Positions 1-6,564 of a DNA stretch of 8,991 bases are shown one piece after another (position 1 is the stretch's first letter; every line of letters starts with the position of its first letter). Position numbers and translations under genes: made by a program. The notes beneath the pieces are model-generated. The model ran no database searches. It was not told where the DNA came from and was given only the letters and a program-made list of their open reading frames with translations. Source of the stretch: JBBRHF01 sp038223055 (lineage in GTDB: Bacteria > Actinomycetota > Actinomycetes > JACCUZ01); assembly GCA_038223055.1 (NCBI GenBank), contig JBBRHF010000174.1:1-8991 (forward strand), given 5' to 3'.

Positions 1-791
1 GTCACGTCGGTCAGCCGGTGCCGTCGGATGACGACGAGCGGCCGCGGCGTCACCCAAGCGCTGGCAGCAAGACGGGCGCCGCCGTCCAGCCGCAGGTGCA
101 GGTGCGGGTGCAGCGGACTGAAGGGCCGGTCGTTGCCGCCAGTGCGGCTGGCCAGGAACTGCAGCGACTCGATGAGCTCCTCGTCGCTGTCGGCAATGGG
201 CGGACCGTCGGTCAGGCGCCCGTCGCTGTGCTCGAGCACGACCTGGTCGTGGCCGTAGATCTCGATGTTCTCCAGGTCGGGCTGGTCGACCAGGCCCTGC
301 AGCCGGCCCAGCGAGAACAGGGCATCAAAGACCGCGGTTGCAAGTGCCTGCTGCTCGTCCGCGGTGAAGGTGTCGCTGCCGGCACTCAGCGCCTCGTCGG
401 CGTGCGCGGTGAGCAGGTCCAGCACGATGCGCCGACCGAGTTCGTGGCGGCCGCTCTCGTCCAGTCCCTCGTGTTCGCGCAGTGCGCCGGCGAGCTGGTC
501 GGCGGCCTGCTGGCGGAACGCGCGCACCAGGCCCCAGTCGACCGGGCCGGCAGCGCCCGGTACAGGGGGTTTAGGGGCGGGGGCGGGGTGGTGCGGACGG
601 TGCGCGGCCGGGCTGGGGGGGCGCGTCGTGGTGGTGGGTCCGGCGAGTGCCCGGGTTACGGGGCCGGGGGGCTGGTTGGGCAGGGTCGGTGGGGGCTGGG
701 TCGAGCAGGTCGGCGGCGGGGGGTTGTCGTCGAAAAGCGGCAACGAGGTCAGCGAAGGCGGCGGGGCCGGCGCGGTGGGGTGCTCAGGCAT
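1..791 (-). CDS. CpaF/TadA-family secretion ATPase, N-terminal part (cut by window edge)
   Basis: The minus strand reads open from ATG at 791 to the left edge, giving 263 codons without a stop; the C-terminal half lies outside the window. Residues 1-80 are a low-complexity, Pro/Thr-rich tail. From about residue 84 (VDWGLVRAFRQQAADQL) the sequence looks like the N-terminal domain of CpaF/TadA hexameric ATPases that power Tad pili and related type II/IV secretion or conjugation machines. The stretch FDALFSLGRLQGLVDQPDLE (155-174), then NIEIYG, a DGRL turn and SDEELIESLQ (202-211), is typical of that family, as is RPLVVIRRHRL near the cut. The Walker A and B motifs would come later and cannot be checked. 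The start overlaps the preceding CpaE-like gene by 8 nt (ATGCCTGA), suggesting translational coupling. The family call is confident; whether it drives a pilus, secretion or conjugation is not decided here. Confidence 0.85.
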   Translation of the reverse strand, partial: MPEHPTAPAPPPSLTSLPLFDDNPPPPTCSTQPPPTLPNQPPGPVTRALAGPTTTTRPPSPAAHRPHHPAPAPKPPVPGAAGPVDWGLVRAFRQQAADQLAGALREHEGLDESGRHELGRRIVLDLLTAHADEALSAGSDTFTADEQQALATAVFDALFSLGRLQGLVDQPDLENIEIYGHDQVVLEHSDGRLTDGPPIADSDEELIESLQFLASRTGGNDRPFSPLHPHLHLRLDGGARLAASAWVTPRPLVVIRRHRLTDV

Positions 792-1593
792 GGGCGGGGT
801 CTCCGTCTGGCAGCAGTGAGCCCGGTGCGAGGCGCTCGCGGCGGGTCGCGAGGAGGCTTTGGATCGCGCCGGCGGCGGCGTGCACGCTTCGCACCAGCGA
901 ACTGGACGCGAACTTGCGCCCGGCCGGGGCGCCGAGGCTGAGGACTTCGGCGTGAACGGGGTCCCAGGCCACGGCGGCGGCCACCGGCAGCGCCACCGCG
1001 GTCTTGATCTCCCCGGCGGAGTAGGGCTGCCCCTCCCCCACCAGCAGCAGGGCCAGGCCGTCGCCGCCGGTGCCTTGGCTGGTGAGGTCCTCGCGCAGCA
1101 CCGCGGCGCGGGCGCGGGTCGCGGCGATCCCCGGCAGGGTGGTGCGGGTGGTGAGCAGGGTGAGGTCGGCCTGGCGCAGCAGCGGGTCGGGGCCGTGTTG
1201 AGCGCCGGCCCGGCCGGCGTCGACGATGACGTCGGTGCCGGTGGCGTCCAGGCCGCGCAGGACCGCGGCGAGCGCGGCCCACACCGGGGCCAGGGTGACG
1301 GCCTGGGCCGGGCCGGTGAGCCCAGGCAGCAGCCGGGCCTGGCTGTCGGGAAGCGGGATGGACGCCTGGTGCAGCCCCTCGACCAGGGCGCCGCGGCGGT
1401 GCGCGAGCGCGAGGTCGACCAGGCCCCGGTCGTGGCGGACGGCGCCGCGCAGGTAGCCGGCCAGGACGCTGCTGCTGCCGGCCACGTCGGCCTCGATCAG
1501 CAGCACCGGGCGGGGCCAGGCCAGCGCCAGCGCGAGCGCGGTCGTGGTGACCCCGGGCGCGTTGCGGGCGGAGGTCAGCGCGATCACGGCCAT
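784..1593 (-). CDS. MinD/CpaE-like P-loop protein with degenerate Walker A
   Basis: This 269-aa protein has the layout of the ParA/MinD/CpaE fold. It opens with a hydrophobic strand and P-loop position (residues 3-18). A LLIEAD strand follows, with Asp36 in the Walker A' place, and then a DVIVDAGR strand with Asp125 in the Walker B place. The P-loop reads SARNAPGVTTTA instead of KGGxGKTT, so both the signature lysine and the catalytic lysine are gone (Arg10 and Val15). In Tad systems CpaE-type proteins help to localise the machine; here ATP binding is doubtful, so the protein may act as a scaffold (inference). The ATG start overlaps the stop of the SAF gene by one base (TGATG), and its own stop overlaps the CpaF start by 8 nt. 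Fold confidence is good; the specific role is inferred from its neighbours. Confidence 0.75.
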   Translation of the reverse strand: MAVIALTSARNAPGVTTTALALALAWPRPVLLIEADVAGSSSVLAGYLRGAVRHDRGLVDLALAHRRGALVEGLHQASIPLPDSQARLLPGLTGPAQAVTLAPVWAALAAVLRGLDATGTDVIVDAGRAGAQHGPDPLLRQADLTLLTTRTTLPGIAATRARAAVLREDLTSQGTGGDGLALLLVGEGQPYSAGEIKTAVALPVAAAVAWDPVHAEVLSLGAPAGRKFASSSLVRSVHAAAGAIQSLLATRRERLAPGSLLPDGDPAHA

Positions 1594-2327
1594 CAGCGGG
1601 CCCCGGCGTCCAGGACGAGCGCGACGCGCCCGGTCGCGGCGCGGGCGGCCAGGGCGGCGGCGTCACCGGCGGGGACGGTGACATCGATCACGACCTGCCC
1701 GTCATCGGCCGGGAGGTGGGCTTGCACCACGAGGGCCGTGGTAACGGTGGGCGCGCCGGGCGGTGGGTCGTCCTGCGCGCGGGGGGTCTGGACGATCCGC
1801 ACGGTCGCGCCGGGGCGCAGGGCCTGCGCGGGAAGCTGCGCGGGGGTAAGGCTGATCCCGACCAGGGACTGGCCGGGCGCGGGCACGGTGGCGGAGGTGA
1901 CCGAGTCGGGGGTGATCAGGGTGCCGGCGGCGAGATCGAGGGCGGCGCGCTTGCCGACCACCTGGTCGCGGCGGTCGGCCGGGACAGGGTGCAGCGCGGG
2001 GTCGGTGTTGATGCGCGCGGTGACCAGGTCGGCGGGTCCGATGAGGCTGCCGCGGTCGATGGTGGCCCGGACCGCGAGGACGCCCTGGGTGTGCCCGACG
2101 GCGGTGGTGAGCCAGGCGGCGGCCGCCCCGCCCAGGGCGACCAGCGCGACTCCCAGGGCGATCAGCGTGGGGCGCCGCCGCAGCTTGGGTGGCGGGCTGA
2201 TGGCACCACCTTGAGCAGCCGGGTCGGGCTTGTCGGCGGGGCCGGCCGCGGAGTGCCCGTTGACCTGGGGTGCCGGGGCGCCGGGGGCCGGACGGGGTGT
2301 CTGGGTGGGCGAGGCCATTGTCGTCAC
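1593..2327 (-). CDS. SAF-domain / CpaB-like membrane-anchored protein
   Basis: This 244-aa protein has a Pro/Ala-rich cytoplasmic tail (1-47), a basic stop KLRRR (48-52), one transmembrane helix at about 54-77, and then an extracytoplasmic SAF-like domain (about 82-143). The SAF signature is visible: VLAVRATIDRGSLIGPADLV, then VVGKRAALDLAAGTLIT and PDSV. The C-terminal part (150-244) contains VGISLTPAQLPAQALRPGA and a VIDVTVPAGDAAALA strand-helix, as in CpaB/RcpC proteins that assist Tad pilus or secretion channel assembly in the cell envelope. The proposed start is GTG at 2327, with a weak GAGAA ahead of it; an ATG three codons later (2318) is an alternative. It lies 11 nt after the RHH gene and overlaps the CpaE-like gene, so it sits within one operon. 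Confidence 0.75.
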   Translation of the reverse strand: MTTMASPTQTPRPAPGAPAPQVNGHSAAGPADKPDPAAQGGAISPPPKLRRRPTLIALGVALVALGGAAAAWLTTAVGHTQGVLAVRATIDRGSLIGPADLVTARINTDPALHPVPADRRDQVVGKRAALDLAAGTLITPDSVTSATVPAPGQSLVGISLTPAQLPAQALRPGATVRIVQTPRAQDDPPPGAPTVTTALVVQAHLPADDGQVVIDVTVPAGDAAALAARAATGRVALVLDAGAR

Positions 2328-2338
2328 CGTTCTCGGGG

Positions 2339-3022
2339 TTAGGGTTGGGTGGCGTCGAGGTAGGCGGTCAGGGCGGCGGTGATCAGGTGCCCGCGGCTGT
2401 AGGCGCCGAACTGGGCGACCAGCTTGTCGATGACGCCGTAGTCGGCCTCGAACAGGCGCACGTTCAGCGCCGTGAGGGGGCCGTCGGTCATCCGAGCCCC
2501 GCGGGATGCGCGGGTCGCGAACAGCCCTCCCCCGCCGGCGGGATCGCGGCGGCAGATCAGGGTCTGCAGCTCGCTATGCGTCGCCTCGATCGCGGCGATG
2601 ACTATCTCGCCGTTGCTGCGGCCGCTGCGTTCTCGTTCCGCGATGATCCTGTCGATGAGCGCGGCGGGGATGTGCACGCTGCTCGAGCGGATCCGGTTCG
2701 CCCGGTCCGCGCCGTTGACCGGCTGGGCAAGCACCACCGTCTCGGAAGGCTGAGCGGGTTGCTTGTCGTCCTGGCCGGGGCGGGGGCCGGGACGCGACGC
2801 GCGACGTGCCAGAACCGGCGCCGGGGCCGGGGCCCGTTCTGGTGCCGGTTCTGGTTCTGGTCCTGTCGCGTCGGCGACGCGGGCGCGGGGAGCTCGGCGC
2901 GAGAGCATCGAGGCCAGGTCGGGTGCAGGGTCGTCGTCCTCGAAGCCGGCCAGGCGCCCCGCCGGCAGCTGCTGCGCTACCCCGCCCGCGCCGGCCGCGG
3001 AGTGTGCCGGCGGCGGGGTCAC
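2339..3022 (-). CDS. Tandem ribbon-helix-helix protein, probable ParA partner (ParB-type adaptor)
   Basis: This 227-aa protein starts with GTG at 3022 and overlaps the parA stop by four bases (GTGA). Residues 1-105 are disordered and rich in Pro, Ala, Arg and Glu. Two segments then look like ribbon-helix-helix units. The first (about 113-147) has the strand SSSVHIP, a helix ALIDRIIAERERSG and a second helix NGEIVIAAIEA. The second (about 184-223) has TALNVRLFEADYGVIDKLVA followed by SRGHLITAALTAYL. RHH proteins with flexible tails encoded directly after parA are classic centromere-binding adaptors of type Ib-like plasmid partition systems, and they usually also repress the par operon. The neighbouring 11-bp tandem repeats at 4174-4217 are a candidate target. 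The link to parA is strong from position; the domain calls were made by eye. Confidence 0.7.
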   Translation of the reverse strand: MTPPPAHSAAGAGGVAQQLPAGRLAGFEDDDPAPDLASMLSRRAPRARVADATGPEPEPAPERAPAPAPVLARRASRPGPRPGQDDKQPAQPSETVVLAQPVNGADRANRIRSSSVHIPAALIDRIIAERERSGRSNGEIVIAAIEATHSELQTLICRRDPAGGGGLFATRASRGARMTDGPLTALNVRLFEADYGVIDKLVAQFGAYSRGHLITAALTAYLDATQP

Positions 3023-4080
3023 CGGCCCGCCCCGGTGATGGGGATGGACTGCTCGGCGGCGTCGATGCGCAGCAGGATTTCGCGGGTCAGCTGCTCGTAG
3101 TCCCCCGCTAGGGAGTCCGCTGAGCCGGACAACGCGGCGGGCAGCGCGATCACGTTGCCGTCTCGGTTGCGCAGCGATGCGAGTCGCTCCCGCACGTTGA
3201 CGGTGGCGTCGCGGGCGAGTTCGTGGGCGAGTTGGCCCCGTGCTCGGCAGTCGTGCGCGGCGGTCTCGCTGTGCCGGATGAAGCTGTCGAACACCTGAAC
3301 GCGGTCACCCACCTCGTCGAGGCGGGCCAGGGTGTTCTTGTGGACCCTGGTGGCGTTGGTCTGGTGGGCGAACAGCACGACCCCCAGGTAGGCCAGCTTC
3401 GGGTTGTCGCGGCGCGCCTTCTTCACCCGCGGCCCAACCATCCGCAGCCCGTCCCAGCCGGCTGCGTCGGTCTTGGTCGGGATGAGCACATACCGGGTGG
3501 CGTTCAGCGCCATGTCTTGCAGCACCGGGTTGCCCGGTGCGCAGTCCAGCAGCACCACGTCATAGCCATCGGCGAGCGCGGCGAACTTGGCGGCGAAGGC
3601 CTGCGCCACTCCCCCACCGGGCAGGTCCTGCGCCACCGGGGACTGGCTCAGCGCGCCCAGCATCTCCAGGTGGCGACCGCCGGGGACGACATCGAGGTTC
3701 TCGCGGACCCCGGACAGGACCGGGATCTCACCGCCGCTCCATATCGCCTCGACCAGGCCCTTGCCTTCGTCGTCATCGGGATGTCCGACGTAGCCGAGAT
3801 CGAGCTTGAGGTTGCCGCTGAGGTCCAGGTCCGCGGCGAGGACTCGGTAGTCCGCCGCAGCCAGCTGCCCGGCGACGTTGGCGGTCACACTGGTCTTTCC
3901 GACCCCGCCCTTGCCGTTGATCACCGCGATCGTCCGCGCCAGCCGTTCGTCGGATCCGCTGGTCGCCACCAGGTCCTCACGTCCTTCCATGCCCGGAGAA
4001 GGTGCGCTCGCGCCCCGGCATGTGACCAGGGCCGGCAACTTTTCTCGCCGATGCCGGCTCACGCTAGGGGCAACAGGCAC
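3019..4080 (-). CDS. parA: ParA-family partition ATPase
   Basis: This 353-aa protein carries an intact deviant Walker A motif, NGKGGVGKTS (55-64, with signature Lys57 and catalytic Lys62). It also has the A' motif LAADLDLSGN (81-90) and Walker B VVLLDCAPGNP (175-185). A later segment, YVLIPTKTDAAGWDGL, fits the ParA/Soj family, dimerising ATPases that move plasmids or other cargo over the nucleoid. The start is uncertain. The longest form uses GTG at 4080 without a clear ribosome binding site, and the first ~48 residues are an unusual extension. Other in-frame choices are GTG 4062 (coupled to a possible leader ORF), ATG 3990, and GTG 3969, which has GAGG five bases upstream and gives a normal-length N-terminus. 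It is the first gene of an operon running to the left edge, with direct repeats upstream that may be its centromere or operator. Confidence 0.9.
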   Translation of the reverse strand: MPVAPSVSRHRREKLPALVTCRGASAPSPGMEGREDLVATSGSDERLARTIAVINGKGGVGKTSVTANVAGQLAAADYRVLAADLDLSGNLKLDLGYVGHPDDDEGKGLVEAIWSGGEIPVLSGVRENLDVVPGGRHLEMLGALSQSPVAQDLPGGGVAQAFAAKFAALADGYDVVLLDCAPGNPVLQDMALNATRYVLIPTKTDAAGWDGLRMVGPRVKKARRDNPKLAYLGVVLFAHQTNATRVHKNTLARLDEVGDRVQVFDSFIRHSETAAHDCRARGQLAHELARDATVNVRERLASLRNRDGNVIALPAALSGSADSLAGDYEQLTREILLRIDAAEQSIPITGAGR

Positions 4081-4115
4081 CCATTTGGCTCACCTTGTGG
4101 TCCGACACGCCCCAT
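4059..4115 (-). CDS. Possible 18-codon leader peptide upstream of parA
   Basis: ATG at 4115 is preceded by AGGAGA (4128-4123) with a 7-nt spacer, the best ribosome binding site in this region. The frame encodes MGRVGPQGEPNGCLLPLA and stops at TGA 4061-4059. That stop overlaps, as GTGA, an in-frame GTG of parA at 4062-4060. This is the arrangement expected for translational coupling, and it would explain why the longer parA forms lack their own site. No peptide homology can be claimed. It may be a chance ORF. Confidence 0.3.
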   Translation of the reverse strand: MGRVGPQGEPNGCLLPLA

Positions 4116-4173
4116 CCAGGGGTCTCCTGGTTGCCCGGCTGGGGCCACATGGGGCAGCGTCTGATCATCAACT

Positions 4174-4217
4174 GGGCACCTAGCTGGCACCTGAATGGCA
4201 CCTGTATGGCACCGGGT
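4174..4217. repeat. Four tandem 11-bp repeats (core GGCACC), candidate parS/operator
   Basis: The units are GGGCACCTAGC, TGGCACCTGAA, TGGCACCTGTA and TGGCACCGGGT, in perfect 11-bp register; the GGCACC cores start at 4175, 4186, 4197 and 4208. The spacing is close to one helical turn, so the sites face the same side of DNA. Directly repeated short boxes upstream of a parA/RHH operon are the known form of centromere and operator for RHH-type partition proteins. The array lies about 95 bp upstream of the longest parA start. Repeat structure is seen directly; the function is inferred. Confidence 0.7.
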
Positions 4218-4265
4218 TAGTGGGTGGATGGTGGGCGAGTTGCGGGGTTACTGGTAAATGGTTGA

Positions 4266-4299
4266 CAACTGGTTGGGTGCGGGGTGGCCCAATCAGTTG
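4266..4299. repeat. 12-bp imperfect inverted repeat
   Basis: CAACTGGTTGGG (4266-4277) and CCCAATCAGTTG (4288-4299) are inverted copies matching at 11 of 12 positions, separated by 10 bp. The dyad sits about 50 bp beyond the 11-bp repeats on the side away from parA. It could be a dimeric regulator operator or part of the partition site. No T tract follows on either strand, so a terminator is less likely. Confidence 0.55.
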
Positions 4300-4477
4300 G
4301 GGAGTGAATGGGTCATACATGGCCCCCGTTGGTGCCCTATGTGCGCCCACCGCCGACCCGATGTACGACAACCGGCGCATGCCCTCCACAGCCAGGGCAG
4401 ACGCGCCGGGGGACCCGCCAGCACCGGAGCGCCACCGAGTCGCGCAGAAGGCCCTCTCGGGGCATGGGTAACCCGGC

Positions 4478-4490
4478 CTGACGAGGTCAG
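4478..4490 (-). terminator. Very short dyad at the stop of the HTH-array gene
   Basis: CTGAC (4478-4482) and GTCAG (4486-4490) form a five-base-pair dyad with a 3-nt loop, overlapping the TGA stop at 4489-4487. It is too short and lacks a T tract, so it is at best a weak terminator. Confidence 0.15.
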
Positions 4491-6328
4491 TATTGGCGGG
4501 CGGACCAGGGGGAGGGGCCGGCGTTGCAGCGCACGGGGAGGCCGGCGGCGTGCACGGCGTCCAGGATCTGTTCGTGGGGCTGACCGGTGAGGAGTTCGAT
4601 TTGCCGGGCGGACAATCCGACCCCGTCGTACAGTGCCCGCAGCAGAGCGGGGGTGAGGGTGGCGGGAGTGGGGAACCGATCCGCGATCGGGCCGGGCCGA
4701 GGCCGGCGCGGAACCCGATGGCGGCTCAACGCGGCGGCGATGTCGGGGTCGGCGTAGAGGGCGGTGAGCAGGCGGGTTGTGGGCTGATCGGCATCGCGGA
4801 GGGGGCGTGCCCCGCCTCGGCGTACCGGGATGGCGTTCGCGTGCAACGAGCGGAGCACGGTGTGGGGGCTGGCGTCGAGTTCGGCGGCGATCTCGGCCGC
4901 CGTCCAGTTCCGGTCGGTGTACAGCTCGCGCAGCAGAGCGGGGTCGAAGACGGTCCGGGTGGCGCGGGTGGTGCGAGGCCGCACCGGGATGCCGTCCTCG
5001 TCGAGCCAGCGACGGACTTTCGGGGCGGCGGTGCGATACCGCCCAGCGATCACGGCCAGGGTGAGCCCTTCCTCGAGGTAGAGGCGGCGCAGCTCGTCCG
5101 GTGGCGGCGGCGGTGGGGGAGGGGGGTGCGGTGGCGGAACCTGCGGGCGGATGACTCCGAGCTGACGACGACGGCGCAACACCCGGTGCACGGGGACGCC
5201 GTAGCGGGCCGCGATGGCAGGGTCGTCGAGGCGCTCGGTTACGTACAGCTGGTGCAGGGTGGCGGCGTCGACGTCGAGCGGGGCCACCGCGCGGTGGGTG
5301 CCGCTGGCGCGGCGGGGTATCCGGTGCCGGATGAGGGCCCCGCGGATTCGCGTCATGCTCCCGCCGACGCGGGCCGCGATCTCGGCCAGGCCGAGCCCCT
5401 GGGTGAGGTAGAGGTCGCGCAGCTGGGGGGCGGTCAGCGGCGCCAGGGTGGGGGCGGTTGCCGGTCGGCGGCTCGGACGTGGCGCGATCCCGGCGGCGGT
5501 CAGTCTGGAGGAGACCGAGCGGGTCGAGCAGCCGAGCTGTTTGGCGGTTTGGGCGAGGGTGAGGTGCGCGTCGACGTAGAGGGCGCGCAGCTGGGAGGGG
5601 TCCAGGGTTGGTGGGCGCCGGCCGCGGCGGAACTGGACGCCGGCGCCGCGCAACGTCGCTGCGACCGTGTCTCGCGGACGGCCGGACCGGGCTGCGATGT
5701 CGGCGACGGTGAGCCCGTCGGCGTACCAGCGTTCCAGCTGCGCCGCGGTGAGCCCGTCGTCGGGCGCGGTCTTGGCGGGCTGCTGGCCGCCGGGGCGCAG
5801 CGCCACCCCGGCGGCCAGGAGCCTGCTTCGGGCCCAGCCATGGCTGTGACCGTGGGCGGCGCCGACCTGGGCGAGGGTGAGTCCCTCGTCGCGGTAGAGC
5901 CGGACCAGGGCCTCGGTCAGCTGTTCCTCGTCCAGAGCACCGTCCCGACCGGGGTGTGTCGCGGTGGGGACGGGGAACTGCAGCCGGCGCATCAGGGTGT
6001 AGATCCTGGTGCGGCTGTATCCGGTGCGGCCGGCGATCTGGATGACCGAGAGGCCCTCGCCGAGTAGGCCGGTAAGGGTGGGCGGGTCGAGGGGTGTGGG
6101 CTTGGCGGGGCCGCGGCCGCGCACGGGGATGCCGTGCTCGCGCAGTCGGGCGCGGACGTAGTGCGCGGACCAGCCCGTCTCGGCGGCGATCCGGTCGGCG
6201 GCGGCGCCTTGCTCGAGGTAGCGGCGCACGAGCAGCTCGGCGGTGAGCTCGGGGCGGGGCGCGGGCAAAGTCCTATCGGCGGCGGGCGGTGTCCTCTCGC
6301 GGCGGGGACGCCTGCGAGTGGTCGTCAC
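4487..6328 (-). CDS. Multi-HTH array protein: about eleven tandem helix-turn-helix modules
   Basis: This 613-aa protein starts with GTG at 6328, preceded by no Shine-Dalgarno sequence. After a basic tail (1-27) it is built of repeated ~45-residue modules at about 28-72, 80-121, 132-180, 193-237, 242-288, 298-343, 351-397, 408-453, 461-505, 516-544 (shortened) and 558-603. The shared pattern is L-x(4)-L-x(2)-LY-x(3)-GLT-x-A-x-IA-x(3)-G-x-S-x(3)-V-x(3)-L-x(3)-GIPVR, a homeodomain-like or resolvase-type HTH followed by a basic GIPVRR tail. Scaffold residues are kept, while residues in the presumed recognition helix differ in every module. A polyproline run (399-410) separates modules 7 and 8. 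It presumably binds a long DNA site. No enzymatic domain is visible and I recognise no characterised homologue. It lies upstream of parA in the same direction but is separated by a 406-bp control region. The translation is certain; the function is unknown. Confidence 0.85.
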   Translation of the reverse strand: MTTTRRRPRRERTPPAADRTLPAPRPELTAELLVRRYLEQGAAADRIAAETGWSAHYVRARLREHGIPVRGRGPAKPTPLDPPTLTGLLGEGLSVIQIAGRTGYSRTRIYTLMRRLQFPVPTATHPGRDGALDEEQLTEALVRLYRDEGLTLAQVGAAHGHSHGWARSRLLAAGVALRPGGQQPAKTAPDDGLTAAQLERWYADGLTVADIAARSGRPRDTVAATLRGAGVQFRRGRRPPTLDPSQLRALYVDAHLTLAQTAKQLGCSTRSVSSRLTAAGIAPRPSRRPATAPTLAPLTAPQLRDLYLTQGLGLAEIAARVGGSMTRIRGALIRHRIPRRASGTHRAVAPLDVDAATLHQLYVTERLDDPAIAARYGVPVHRVLRRRRQLGVIRPQVPPPHPPPPPPPPPDELRRLYLEEGLTLAVIAGRYRTAAPKVRRWLDEDGIPVRPRTTRATRTVFDPALLRELYTDRNWTAAEIAAELDASPHTVLRSLHANAIPVRRGGARPLRDADQPTTRLLTALYADPDIAAALSRHRVPRRPRPGPIADRFPTPATLTPALLRALYDGVGLSARQIELLTGQPHEQILDAVHAAGLPVRCNAGPSPWSARQY

Positions 6329-6564
6329 GGCGGGGGAGTGCGCGACGCGCGGCAGGGCCGCGCGCGGCGGTGTCCGTGATCGGGGCGCTGGTCCCTGGAG
6401 AACGGGCTGCGGTGGGGGGCGTCACTGCGGGGCGAGCGGATCGGGTCGGGCAGCCTCGGTCGCGGCTCCGGGGGGCGAGGTTGTCCGCTTGCGCCGCTGA
6501 ACCGCCGAGGGCGCGGCGGGCGGTATTGGGCGTGCGTGTCGCACGGCGGGGGCATGATGGGCGG
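6329..6564. promoter_or_regulatory. Divergent promoter region between HTH-array gene and 6565 gene
   Basis: These 236 bp separate two divergently transcribed genes and should hold both promoters. On the plus strand CATGAT (6553-6558) ends six bases before the GTG at 6565, the position expected of a -10 box for a leaderless actinobacterial transcript; no clear -35 was found. The minus-strand side shows no recognisable hexamers. No gene was found inside. Confidence 0.35.

Larger units (their letters stand above)
4081..4486. other. Intergenic control region between HTH-array gene and parA
   Basis: This 406-bp stretch is clearly less GC-rich than its surroundings and holds no convincing gene. 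Short open frames on both strands (4180-4389 minus, 4220-4471 plus) lack ribosome binding sites and high-GC codon bias. It contains the 11-bp tandem repeats (4174-4217), a dyad at 4266-4299, and the leader ORF described separately. On the plus strand a TTGACA hexamer (4262-4267) is present, but no good -10 follows and no plus-strand gene lies downstream, so it is not called as a promoter. Confidence 0.6.

Noticed and set aside
18..941. Plus-strand open frame at the left edge
   Set aside because: It is antisense to the CpaF-type ATPase, whose family motifs are clear on the minus strand.
859..2214. Long plus-strand open frame of 451 codons
   Set aside because: It lies opposite the CpaE-like and SAF genes; it is a Gly/Arg/Ala-rich shadow typical of high-GC DNA, without a recognisable domain.
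4262..4290. Plus-strand promoter starting from TTGACA
   Set aside because: No -10 hexamer at suitable spacing and no plus-strand gene downstream before the convergent HTH-array gene.
4180..4389. 69-codon minus-strand frame in the intergenic region
   Set aside because: It runs through the 11-bp repeats, has no ribosome binding site and is not domain-like.
4220..4471. 83-codon plus-strand frame in the intergenic region
   Set aside because: No ribosome binding site, atypical codon use, and it translates the dyad; a regulatory role of the DNA explains the region better.
4493..6067. Long plus-strand open frame of 524 codons opposite the HTH-array gene
   Set aside because: The minus strand encodes clear repeated HTH modules; this frame is low-complexity Gly/Ala/Val with no domain pattern.
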